Origin: MH13 sp042140245
GTDB taxonomy: Bacteria; Pseudomonadota; Alphaproteobacteria; Rhizobiales; MH13
Direction of reading: 5' to 3'
DNA: 64,000 nucleotides
Assembly (NCBI RefSeq): GCF_042140245.1
Contig: NZ_CP159483.1
Coordinates: forward strand, 2,356,001 to 2,420,000
Part shown: positions 1-7,849 of the stretch, piece after piece
How the letters are laid out: every line of letters starts with the position of its first letter
Position numbering within the stretch: position 1 is the first letter of the stretch
Program-made: the position numbers and the translations under genes
The notes under the pieces: generated by a model
What the model saw: the letters and a program-made list of their open reading frames with translations, nothing else
What the model was told of the DNA's origin: nothing
Databases searched by the model: none

Positions 1-1
1 T

Positions 2-853
2 CCGCTGACCGCTGACGCTGATGTTGATGTGCCGGGCTCAGAGCTTCTCGACCCCACCGATTTCACCAATGACCCAACGGTTGTGCCTGCAACAGCAACA
101 GATGGCTTTATCCAGGCCGCTGATGTTCCGGTGTTCTTACAAAACACGGTGGCTGGCGGTGCGACGACTGTGTTTGATGAGTCCGGTGCGCCTGTGAACA
201 TTCAGTTCCGTTGGGCGAAAACTGCCTCTGTCGGCAATGGCGATCCGGCTGATCAGTGGCAGCTTTATTATCTTAGCGATTCAACGGCTACCGGCACTGA
301 CCCAGCTTGGCGCAGCACAGAAACAACATACACCTTTGCCACTGATGGCACGATGACGGCACCAACAACGGATCCAGTCGTCAACTTCCAGATCAATGGT
401 TCGACGCTCAACAGTGTGCGCATGCGCCATGACAGCGATGGCGTGACACAGTTCTCTGATCCAAGTGGTAACGCTCAGCTGACCAGCCTGAGCCAAAACG
501 GCTATGCCGCAGGTGAGCTGATCGGTGTTTCTATCTCTGAAGCTGGACGCGTCGTGGCGGCCTATTCGAACGGCCAGGTGGTTGATATCGCCGAAGTTGC
601 CATTGCCACCTTTAACGGTGACTCACAGCTACGCAAAACCGAGGGCGGGGGATTCCTTGCCACCCGAGAGTCGGGTGACCCAATCCTGGTGGATGCCAGT
701 GATGTGGTCGGCAGTGCCTTGGAGATGTCGAACGTCGATATCTCCAATGAGTTCACCAAATTGATCGTGACCCAGCAGGCCTACTCGGCCTCCACCCGCA
801 TCGTCTCTGTGTCCGATGAAATGATGCAGGAGGTGCTGGGTATGGTCCGTTAG
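2..853 (+). CDS. flgE: Flagellar hook protein FlgE, C-terminal part (5' end outside window)
   Basis: FlgE polymerises into the extracellular hook, the universal joint between rod and filament. The frame is open from the window edge, so the true start lies upstream and about 283 C-terminal residues are visible. The last 95 residues carry the FlgE/FlgG-type C-terminal signature: the 'SNGQ' turn, 'VAIATFNG', 'GSALEMSNVDISNEFTKLIVTQ' split over one helix, then 'AYSASTRIVSVSDEMMQEVLG', the amphipathic helix that packs in the hook core. The preceding part is beta-rich surface domain (D2-like). It is followed 47 bp later by flgK on the same strand, the usual hook-junction gene order. Identity rests on the C-terminal signature plus the flgK-flgL context; FlgG is excluded because a separate flgG lies at 15.4 kb. 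Confidence 0.93.
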   Translation, partial: PLTADADVDVPGSELLDPTDFTNDPTVVPATATDGFIQAADVPVFLQNTVAGGATTVFDESGAPVNIQFRWAKTASVGNGDPADQWQLYYLSDSTATGTDPAWRSTETTYTFATDGTMTAPTTDPVVNFQINGSTLNSVRMRHDSDGVTQFSDPSGNAQLTSLSQNGYAAGELIGVSISEAGRVVAAYSNGQVVDIAEVAIATFNGDSQLRKTEGGGFLATRESGDPILVDASDVVGSALEMSNVDISNEFTKLIVTQQAYSASTRIVSVSDEMMQEVLGMVR

Positions 854-900
854 GGCCGCCTCCCAGCTTGGTTCAACGGGTATAGAGTAAGGGCAGCAGA

Positions 901-3150
901 ATGGGTGTTTACGGCGCGCTTGGCGCTTCACTTTCAGGATTGTCGGTCACCAAGGCACAGCTTGATGTCTTGGCGGTCAACATCTCCAATGCAGATACGC
1001 CTGGCTATACCCGCAAGAGCCTATCTCAATCGACCACAATTGCTGGTGATCGGGTTATCGGTGTTCGCACTGAGTCTCTTGATCGGCAACTTGATGTGCT
1101 GTTGCAAAAGCAAATTCGCTCCGAACTTGGCGCGTCGGGCTATGTGCAAACCACGGCGAGCTATCATGATCGTTTGAACGCCATGATGGGCCAGCCAGGC
1201 TCTGCCAGTGCTTTCGATACGCTGGTGAGTAACTTTTCCACCAGCCTCTCCACGCTCAGCGATAACCCGTCCTCTTTCACCGCACAGCAGGCGGTGATCG
1301 GCGATGCACAGGTGCTGGCGCAAACGCTGAACTCAATGAGCGATGACATCCAGCAGCTGCGTACCGAGGCAGAGCAGGGCATCGCTGAGAGTGTGCGCAA
1401 CATCAACGATGCGCTGCAACGTATCGAAGACGTCAACAACACCATTTTGGGTGTTGCCGGTGACTTTAAGATTCCAGCCGATCTTCTCGATGAGCGTGAC
1501 CGCCATATCGACGCCCTGGCGAAGGAAATCGATATTCAGGTGATTGAGCAACAAAATGGCTCGGTTTCGATCTTCACAAACTCGGGCATTTCGCTGTTCA
1601 CTGGTGAAGCGCAGACGCTTGAATTTGATCAAGTGGCCAAGCTCACCCCGTTGTCGCAATATTCAAGCATCCCAAGCGAACGTACGGTTGGCACGGTGAG
1701 CATTGGCTCGCTGGGCAGTGACTCCATCGATCTGCTGGCAGGCAACAACATTCGTTCAGGTCGTTTGGCCGCTTTTGTTGAGCTGCGCGACGACACGTTG
1801 GTGGAGATGCAAAACCGGCTGGATGAGTTCGCGCATCATTTGGCACTTTCAATGTCAACGGTGACGCAAGAGAGTGCAGCGCTCGATCCGATCCCTGGCG
1901 ACACCAACGCCGACCTTGGCGGAACAGGTGCGTTTGCGCCGATCGACTTCACCAACGCCGGTTCCAATGACGGCACTATCTCATTTGACCTGACCATTGA
2001 TGGCGTGACCCAGACGGTCGATATCACCTATGCCGAAGCCGCTGCCGGTGCCGTTGACCCCGCAGCAGTCACGCAAGCGGAGCTGGTGAACCTTATCAAC
2101 CAAGAAGCCAACACCGCGTTCTCGACTGTTGGCGTGACCTATGCTGCCGCTGACGGCACCGCGATTGATTTACGCTCTGGTACAACCGGTGCCGGCTCCA
2201 ACGTTGGGGTCGCCTCCTACACCGAAGCGAACCTTGCTGGCACGACCACGCTCGCTAATGGCACCGCGACCGGTGGTTCGGCTTTTGATGGATTGCAGGT
2301 TGATCTAACGAACATTCAGCCTGGCAATCAGGTCTCATTGAATGTCACGGACAATGTGGCATCCTCCACCCAGCAGATCACGCTGGTGCATGTGACGGAT
2401 CCGGCATCTTTGCCGCTGGACAATGACCTGACCACCAATCCCAACGATCTGGTCATCGGCGTTGATCTCACCGACCCGGCCGCCGTCGAGGCTGCGCTGG
2501 CGGCCAATGGCATCGGCCTTACAGTTGGAACCGGCACGGGCGGTGCGTTGCAGTTCATTGATGATGGTGCGGCTGGCCAATACGACATCAACTCCCTGTC
2601 TGCGCGCGTGTCTGTGACGGATCTGCAAAGTGGATCTGCACAGTTGCCAATGTTCAATGATGGTATTGAGAATAATGGCTTTTACACCAACAGCCAGGAC
2701 GGCCAGGATCAGAAAGTTGGCTTTTCCGCCCGTATTCAGCTCAACACTGGAATCTTGAGCGATCCATCCGTTCTTTCCAAAATGACGCCCACCACTGCCT
2801 CTGGGGATGCAACGCGCGCGACCTATCTCTACGAGCAGTTCACCTCCACGCAGTTTGGCGTGGATGCGAACACGGGCATCGGATCAGAAGCCAATCCGCT
2901 TGAGATCAGCCTGGCATCCTTTGGCCGGGAGATTGTCAACAAGACGGCGTTTGATGCCGCCGCAGCACAACGTGCGCAGGAAGGCCAAGACATCGTTACC
3001 AACGGCCTCTTGGCCCGCCAAAGCGCGGAGTCTGGCGTCAACATTGACGAAGAAATGGCCCGTCTCACCGAACTTCAGGCTGTCTACGCCGCCAACGCTC
3101 AAGTGATGAGTGCCGCGCGCGAGATGATGGACCTGTTGCTCAACATTTAA
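901..3150 (+). CDS. flgK: Flagellar hook-associated protein 1 FlgK
   Basis: FlgK is the first hook-filament junction protein, secreted by the flagellar type III system and assembled on the hook tip. The N-terminus has the rod/hook-family motif 'NISNADTPGYTRKS' and the C-terminus has 'ELQAVYAANAQVMSAAREMMDLLLNI', both typical of FlgK. At 749 residues it is clearly longer than the roughly 550 residues of enterobacterial FlgK. The extra length sits in the middle (about residues 340-560), which is beta-rich, Asp/Thr/Gly-rich and looks like inserted surface modules resembling those in the flagellins of this locus. It ends 14 bp before flgL and probably shares its transcript. Confidence 0.95.
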   Translation: MGVYGALGASLSGLSVTKAQLDVLAVNISNADTPGYTRKSLSQSTTIAGDRVIGVRTESLDRQLDVLLQKQIRSELGASGYVQTTASYHDRLNAMMGQPGSASAFDTLVSNFSTSLSTLSDNPSSFTAQQAVIGDAQVLAQTLNSMSDDIQQLRTEAEQGIAESVRNINDALQRIEDVNNTILGVAGDFKIPADLLDERDRHIDALAKEIDIQVIEQQNGSVSIFTNSGISLFTGEAQTLEFDQVAKLTPLSQYSSIPSERTVGTVSIGSLGSDSIDLLAGNNIRSGRLAAFVELRDDTLVEMQNRLDEFAHHLALSMSTVTQESAALDPIPGDTNADLGGTGAFAPIDFTNAGSNDGTISFDLTIDGVTQTVDITYAEAAAGAVDPAAVTQAELVNLINQEANTAFSTVGVTYAAADGTAIDLRSGTTGAGSNVGVASYTEANLAGTTTLANGTATGGSAFDGLQVDLTNIQPGNQVSLNVTDNVASSTQQITLVHVTDPASLPLDNDLTTNPNDLVIGVDLTDPAAVEAALAANGIGLTVGTGTGGALQFIDDGAAGQYDINSLSARVSVTDLQSGSAQLPMFNDGIENNGFYTNSQDGQDQKVGFSARIQLNTGILSDPSVLSKMTPTTASGDATRATYLYEQFTSTQFGVDANTGIGSEANPLEISLASFGREIVNKTAFDAAAAQRAQEGQDIVTNGLLARQSAESGVNIDEEMARLTELQAVYAANAQVMSAAREMMDLLLNI

Positions 3151-3164
3151 AGGAGCGTATCGCA

Positions 3165-4679
3165 ATGACCGTGAATTCCGTCACGCAGACCTCCATCAAC
3201 ACCGATCGGATGCTTTCGCTGCGTTCGCAGCTTGATAACCTTCAGCGGCAGCTGGGCACAGGCATGCGCGCCGACAACTATGCCGATCTGGGTTCCTCGC
3301 GGTCCACATCGCTGACTTTTCGTGCCGAGCGTGCGGCCCTTGATGGCTTCCAAGCTGCAATCGAGCGCACCGAAGTCACGTTCTCCCTTATGTCGAAAAC
3401 GCTTGAGCGCTTGGACGAGATTGCCAGCGACATGAAGGGTGATGCGCTGCCAACATCGTTCGTGATCCAGAACGGTGATCGCACCACGGCTCAGGTTTCG
3501 GCAGAGTATCGCTTTTACGAGACGGTGACCCTGCTTAACTCCGATATTGAGGGGCAGTATCTGTTCTCCGGGCTATCAACCGACACTGAGCCCGTGGCAC
3601 CCGCCGCCGACATCATGGAAGGTGCTGGCGCGCGTGATGGGTTTAAGCAGGTGCTCGATGAGCGCCAAGAAGCCGATCTGGGCGGCAGCCTTTCTGATCC
3701 ACTGCTGACAGGTCGGCTTGATCTGGCAACTGTGGGCACCACGACTTCACTCACCGAGGCTGGCGGTGATGTTTTTGGCTTCCAGCTGGATACCGTGGCT
3801 GGTGCGTCTTCTTCATCGCCATCGATCACGACAACTGGCCCTGCCGGTGCCCCAGAGGCTCTAAGCTTTGATGTGACAGGGGCCGTGGATGTTGGTGAGA
3901 CGGTGCGTTTCGCCGTCACGATGCCTGACGGCACGCGCGAAGATATAACGTTGACGGCGGCCAACAGCTGGGAAGATGGTGAGAATGTCTTCCAAGTCGA
4001 TGCCAATCCAGCCGCAACAGCAGCGAACCTCGGCGTTGCGATCCGCGATGCCATTGATCATCTGGCGCGCACCGATCTCGCTGCGTCTTCAGCGGTGCGG
4101 GCAGGGCAGGACTTTTTTGACAACAACCCTCCATTGCGTGTGGTTCCCGATGCACTGAACGGTATTGCAGGCGCAACCAGCACGGTTGCCGACGCGACCA
4201 ACACGGTGATCTGGTACCAGGGTGAGGATGGCCCGTTGGATGCGCGTTTGACCAACACAACGCGCGTTGATGATGGCGTGCAGGTTGCCTATGGCGCCCG
4301 TGCCAATGAGGAGGCCTTGCGCACCACGCTGCGAGAGCTGGCTGTGTTCTCGGCCCAAAGCTTTGATGTCGATGATCCGTCTGCTGCTGACCGCTACACC
4401 CAAGTCGCTGGACGCACACGAGAGAATTTGGATGATCCTTCGGGCGGAACCCTGCCACGATCTGTTGCGCTGGAGGTTGGTACCGCATCAACGCTGGTGG
4501 AGGCGACCAAAGAGCGTCACATTGCAACCCGTGCGGTCTTCAACGATATCTTGGCGGGAACAGATGGGATCACACAGGAAGAAGTGGCGGCCAAGCTGCT
4601 GAACATTCAAACGCGACTTGAAGCCTCCTATTCAGTCACCGCCTTGCTCCGTGATCTCTCTCTGGTGAACTACCTTTAA
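3165..4679 (+). CDS. flgL: Flagellar hook-associated protein 3 FlgL (flagellin-family junction protein)
   Basis: FlgL is the second hook-filament junction protein, on which the flagellin filament grows. The N-terminal 110 residues form the flagellin-like D0/D1 helices ('RMLSLRSQLDNLQRQLGTGMRADNYADLG' read in two blocks), and the last 45 residues are the matching C-terminal helix ending in '...SLVNYL'. Between them lies a 250-residue beta-rich region. At 504 residues it exceeds the roughly 320 residues of enterobacterial FlgL. A good ribosome binding site (AAAGGAG) precedes the ATG. It is the last gene of the flgE-flgK-flgL run and is followed by a strong terminator shared with the convergent flaF. 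Confidence 0.92.
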   Translation: MTVNSVTQTSINTDRMLSLRSQLDNLQRQLGTGMRADNYADLGSSRSTSLTFRAERAALDGFQAAIERTEVTFSLMSKTLERLDEIASDMKGDALPTSFVIQNGDRTTAQVSAEYRFYETVTLLNSDIEGQYLFSGLSTDTEPVAPAADIMEGAGARDGFKQVLDERQEADLGGSLSDPLLTGRLDLATVGTTTSLTEAGGDVFGFQLDTVAGASSSSPSITTTGPAGAPEALSFDVTGAVDVGETVRFAVTMPDGTREDITLTAANSWEDGENVFQVDANPAATAANLGVAIRDAIDHLARTDLAASSAVRAGQDFFDNNPPLRVVPDALNGIAGATSTVADATNTVIWYQGEDGPLDARLTNTTRVDDGVQVAYGARANEEALRTTLRELAVFSAQSFDVDDPSAADRYTQVAGRTRENLDDPSGGTLPRSVALEVGTASTLVEATKERHIATRAVFNDILAGTDGITQEEVAAKLLNIQTRLEASYSVTALLRDLSLVNYL

Positions 4680-4711
4680 TAAGCAGGTTTAAGTTTTCAC
4701 CCGACAGATAC

Positions 4712-4742
4712 AAAAAACCCGGCGAAATCGCCGGGTTTTTTC
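4712..4742. terminator. Bidirectional terminator between flgL and flaF
   Basis: A hairpin CCCGGCG-AAAT-CGCCGGG is flanked by A6 on the left and T6 on the right. It can therefore act as an intrinsic terminator for both convergent transcripts. Confidence 0.9.
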
Positions 4743-4762
4743 TTGGAATAGGGTGTGGTGAC

Positions 4763-5182
4763 CTAAGCAGCTGATGGTGGCTGCGTCTCAGCGCTTTCAA
4801 TGCTTGCATCATCTTCGTCGACGCCGCGAAGGCCTGCTGCGATCTCTTTGTTGATGGATATGAGGCTACGAAGCTTGGCGGCTTCGGGCTTCATTTGAAT
4901 TTTCAGTGTGTGGTTGAAAACAAAGAAGCCCAGATTGGCAACGTTTTGCGCGACGGGCTTTGGCAATGGGCTGTCCTCGGCAGTTACCGCATCAAGGAAC
5001 ACCGCCCAAAGACGTCGGTTGTAGAGGAGGGCATCGTTGAGGGTTTCTTGAAGGTCATCCCAATTGTCGTAGATGGTCTGCAACTGCGAAGCTGATTTCA
5101 TCAGCAAATGCGCTTCCAGGTCACGTGGTTGGACCGTCGCCTGTGTCGTGCGCCCGTAAGCCGCCGCCGCTGAGTGTTGCAT
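4763..5182 (-). CDS. flaF: Flagellar biosynthesis regulator FlaF
   Basis: FlaF is a small cytoplasmic protein of alphaproteobacteria needed for flagellin synthesis and secretion, working with FlbT. The N-terminus 'AYGRTTQATVQPRDLEAHLLMKSASQL' (in two blocks) and the following 'ALLYNRRLWAVFLDAV' match the FlaF family pattern of a Tyr near the start, the 'PRxLEAxLL' motif, and 'NRRLWxxF'. The length of 139 residues is usual, with a short acidic C-terminal tail. The start overlaps the end of flbT by 62 bp, which implies coupled expression. The overlapping start is supported because the conserved Tyr and Thr lie before the 'PRDLE' motif. Confidence 0.93.
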   Translation of the reverse strand: MQHSAAAAYGRTTQATVQPRDLEAHLLMKSASQLQTIYDNWDDLQETLNDALLYNRRLWAVFLDAVTAEDSPLPKPVAQNVANLGFFVFNHTLKIQMKPEAAKLRSLISINKEIAAGLRGVDEDDASIESAETQPPSAA

Positions 5183-5558
5183 CCTTCAATCGCTCCTCTT
5201 CGTGCGAAATCAAAGCCTTAGCTTCTCTTAACGCTTTGTAGAGGTCACCCGTTAATATTTTGTTATTGATGCGCTCGATGATTCCAGCGCTTGAAGGGGC
5301 GGCGTTCATGAAGTCTTTGCTGAGCGCCAAAAAGCCATCCGCGTGGCTGTCGATGTTGCCGTCCAAGTACATCAGTTGAACGGCGAAATAGACGCGCTTG
5401 GCCGGCGTGTCGGCCGTCTCTGCGGTCAGGATGTCCTTTTCCCGCAGAATGGGCGCATCGCCTTCGATAAACAGCCGGGTACGCTGATTGTCGTTGGTGA
5501 TGACACAGTCGCCCAAGATAATGCGTTCGCCGGGCTTCAGTTCTACTTTTAGGGCCAT
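5121..5558 (-). CDS. flbT: Flagellin mRNA regulator FlbT
   Basis: FlbT is an alphaproteobacterial post-transcriptional regulator. In Caulobacter it binds the 5' untranslated leader of flagellin mRNA and lowers its stability or translation until the hook is built. The family hallmarks are present: 'LKPGERIILGDCVITN' at the N-terminus, 'RLFIEGDAPILREKDILT', and 'YLDGN' near the middle. Length is 145 residues. The gene lies immediately downstream of the two flagellin genes and upstream of flaF, so regulator and probable target leaders are neighbours. Confidence 0.94.
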   Translation of the reverse strand: MALKVELKPGERIILGDCVITNDNQRTRLFIEGDAPILREKDILTAETADTPAKRVYFAVQLMYLDGNIDSHADGFLALSKDFMNAAPSSAGIIERINNKILTGDLYKALREAKALISHEEERLKDATLSGGGLRAHDTGDGPTT

Positions 5559-5742
5559 TCTAGCCTACTCCATCGCCAGTGATTCTGCGGCGCTGCCAAT
5601 CTACCACGCTTTGCCGGTTTCCCGGTCAAGGAGGTGGTTTGGTGTGACGAGCCTACGCCAGCGGAGCTGAAGGACGGGTAGGGACGGACGCTCTGAGTTG
5701 AAGGGTCCGATTAACGCTTGAGCAATAATGCGAGCGCCCAGC

Positions 5743-5772
5743 AAAAAGGGCGATGCCGTAGCACCGCCCTTC
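5743..5772 (-). terminator. Intrinsic terminator of flagellin gene 1
   Basis: On the minus strand an 11-bp stem AAGGGCGGTGC / GCATCGCCCTT (one G-U pair) closes a UACG-type loop and is followed by T5. It lies 29 bp after the flagellin 1 stop codon and separates the flagellin from flbT. Confidence 0.88.
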
Positions 5773-5799
5773 TGAGAAGACTTAGTAGGAAGGCTGGTC

Positions 5800-7623
5800 T
5801 TAGAAGAGACGCAGCACGTTCTGGTCGGCCTGCGAAGCGAGCGACAGAGCGGTCGAAGACAGCTGCTGGCGGGTTTGCAGGGCCAGAAGGTTCGCACCCT
5901 CTTCGTTGGTGTCGGCCAGCGTCAGGTTGGCAGCACCGGTTTCCAGCGTGTTGATCATCGACTTGGTGAAATTCTCGCGAGTCTCAACGATGGAGAGGTT
6001 GGAACCAAACTCAGAAGCCTGCGAACGCAGTGAACTGATGGCGGTGTCCAAGGTATCTAGCGTGCTGTTGATGCTTGCATCGGTGTCCAAACCTGTTGAG
6101 GCAAGCTCACTCAGACCGAGACCTGTAGCATCAAAAGAGACACCTGTGATCGACAGAGTGGACGAGCCATCTTCGTTGAAGATCACCGAAAGATCATCAC
6201 CATCAAGGAGGTTCACACCATTGAAGCCTGAATCTTCGGCCAATTCGTCGATCTGACCCATCAGTTCGTTGTACTGCGTTACGAACTCACCGCGCTCAGT
6301 ATTGACCGTAGAGGTTGGTGCTGTTGTCCCGGCAGTCAGGCCAGCAGCGGCTGCACCTGCGCCAGCGATGACGATGGAATCATCGGTGTTGCTGGCTTCG
6401 ACTTCAACACGGCCATCGGTGGCGTCATAGGTCACACCAGCCACCGAACTCAGTGCTGTTGTCAGCTGTTCAACAGAGTTGATGCTGGACAGATCGATCG
6501 TTGAGGCAGCTGCACTGCCGAACTGAACGGTGAAGCTGTCGCTTGATGCAGCCAGAGCAGCGTTGGTCGCGGTTGTGGTGCCGGCCGTTAGACCTAAGGC
6601 GGTCAAGTTGCCCGCGTCACCGCCAATCACGATGTCATCAGTCGTGTTGTTGGCCTGAAAGGTGACATTGTTTGAGCCATCAACCGAAGCCGTCACACCG
6701 GTCAGTGCGCCCAAGGCCGTTTCCAAATCAGCACGGGTTTCAATGTTGCCGGAGCCAAAGGTCAGCGTTTCCGAGCCAACTGTGATAGAGCCGGTGAGGG
6801 CACCAATTTGAGCGTTGGTTGGATCGGCGGACGTTGTCGTGCCGAATAGATCGCCGGCTGCTGTACCTGAAACAGCGATGGTTGTCGTGTTGTCATCGGC
6901 GGTGATGGTGAAGTTACCACTTCCGTCGAAGCCAACTGTTTCGGTGCCGCTGGTTGCAGTGCGAACCGCAGTTTGCACCGCTGTTCCAATGTCAGCAATT
7001 GTCTCAGCGCCAGAGATATCGATGACAGTTACACCGCCTGCGCCCGAACCACCGTCACCTGCGGTGTCCAGTTCAAAGGTCACAGCAGTTGGGCCGGAGC
7101 CGTCGTCAACGGTTACGGTGAAGGACTCATCATCGCCTACACCAGACAGCGTTGTACCAGCATCTTCATCACCGGCTGTCACAGAACCAGGGAATGCAAC
7201 TGTGCCGGTGAGCACAGCTGCTGAGTCAGCTGTTATCGTGGCTGTACCAGTTGTCGTCGCAGCCGTGTCGTTCGCAAGAGCCGAACCGTTGACCAAAGCG
7301 GCTGTTTCCACTGTTCCAGGTGTTTGAAGCGCCTGACGTGCAGTTGCCTGTGCAGACTCAACCAGTTTGGTGATGGCTTCAATACCATTATCGGCTGCTT
7401 CCAGAGTCTGCGTGGCGTTGGAAACACCATCCAGCAAACGACCCAGATCGCTGGCGCGGCTGTTCAAAGCGGAAGCGGTGAAGAAGTTGGTTGGGTTGTC
7501 GAGAGCTGAGTTCACTTTCAGGCCGGTCGCCAAACGCTCTTGCGTCTTCGACATCAAGTCTGCGGTGTTCTGCAGCGAGAGGAGGTTGGAGCGTACGGCG
7601 CTCGAGAGAGTGATATCTGACAT
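5800..7623 (-). CDS. Flagellin 1 (expanded variable region)
   Basis: This is the filament subunit, secreted through the flagellar export gate. The start is set at the ATG encoding 'MSDITLSSAVR', which follows a clear AGGAAAGG ribosome binding site and matches the start of flagellin 2; a TTG nine codons upstream is unlikely. The 607-residue protein has conserved N-terminal D0/D1 helices (about residues 1-120, with 'LATGLKVNSALDNP') and a C-terminal D1/D0 domain (about 440-607, ending 'ASQADQNVLRLF'). Between them lie three beta-rich modules of roughly 80-105 residues, near 155-262, 272-351 and 352-436; the last two end in 'GLTAGTT'. The third module is nearly identical to one in flagellin 2. 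Ser/Thr/Ala/Gly/Asp-rich, Cys-free composition is typical of flagellins. Confidence 0.95.
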   Translation of the reverse strand: MSDITLSSAVRSNLLSLQNTADLMSKTQERLATGLKVNSALDNPTNFFTASALNSRASDLGRLLDGVSNATQTLEAADNGIEAITKLVESAQATARQALQTPGTVETAALVNGSALANDTAATTTGTATITADSAAVLTGTVAFPGSVTAGDEDAGTTLSGVGDDESFTVTVDDGSGPTAVTFELDTAGDGGSGAGGVTVIDISGAETIADIGTAVQTAVRTATSGTETVGFDGSGNFTITADDNTTTIAVSGTAAGDLFGTTTSADPTNAQIGALTGSITVGSETLTFGSGNIETRADLETALGALTGVTASVDGSNNVTFQANNTTDDIVIGGDAGNLTALGLTAGTTTATNAALAASSDSFTVQFGSAAASTIDLSSINSVEQLTTALSSVAGVTYDATDGRVEVEASNTDDSIVIAGAGAAAAGLTAGTTAPTSTVNTERGEFVTQYNELMGQIDELAEDSGFNGVNLLDGDDLSVIFNEDGSSTLSITGVSFDATGLGLSELASTGLDTDASINSTLDTLDTAISSLRSQASEFGSNLSIVETRENFTKSMINTLETGAANLTLADTNEEGANLLALQTRQQLSSTALSLASQADQNVLRLF

Positions 7624-7629
7624 AATTGA

Positions 7630-7667
7630 TCCTTTCCTAGGGTCCAACACGCCTCATTCTGGGCGTT
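7630..7667 (-). promoter_or_regulatory. Flagellin 1 leader: hairpin plus conserved box around the ribosome binding site
   Basis: Just upstream of the flagellin 1 start the minus strand has an ACGCC...GGCGT hairpin (7649-7666), then the box GACCCTAGGAAAGG containing the ribosome binding site. The same hairpin and box occur in front of flagellin 2 at 9362-9398. Flagellin leaders are the known target of FlbT in Caulobacter; assigning this element to FlbT is inference. Confidence 0.55.
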
Positions 7668-7789
7668 ACATCACCATGGCCTTGGAAACGATAAAAGGTG
7701 GTTAACGGGTAACCATACCCAATCAGAAACTCTTACAGATCATTGATCATGTCCATTAACTGACTGATTTTGAATGACTTTCAGGCAGC

Positions 7790-7821
7790 AAAAAAAAGGG
7801 CGGCGCCGAAGCGCCGCCCTC
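7790..7821 (-). terminator. Intrinsic terminator of flagellin gene 2
   Basis: On the minus strand a perfect 10-bp GC-rich stem AGGGCGGCGC / GCGCCGCCCT closes a stable UUCG tetraloop and is followed by T8. It lies about 28 bp after the flagellin 2 stop codon and insulates the two flagellin genes. Confidence 0.93.
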
Positions 7822-7849
7822 TGGCAGAAAGTGTGAAGGGTAGGGCGTC

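Noticed and set aside
6300..7300. Repeated blocks in flagellin 1 that could be taken for a repeat array or CRISPR
   Set aside because: The repeats are degenerate, of codon phase, and translate into beta modules; there are no short identical repeats with unique spacers.
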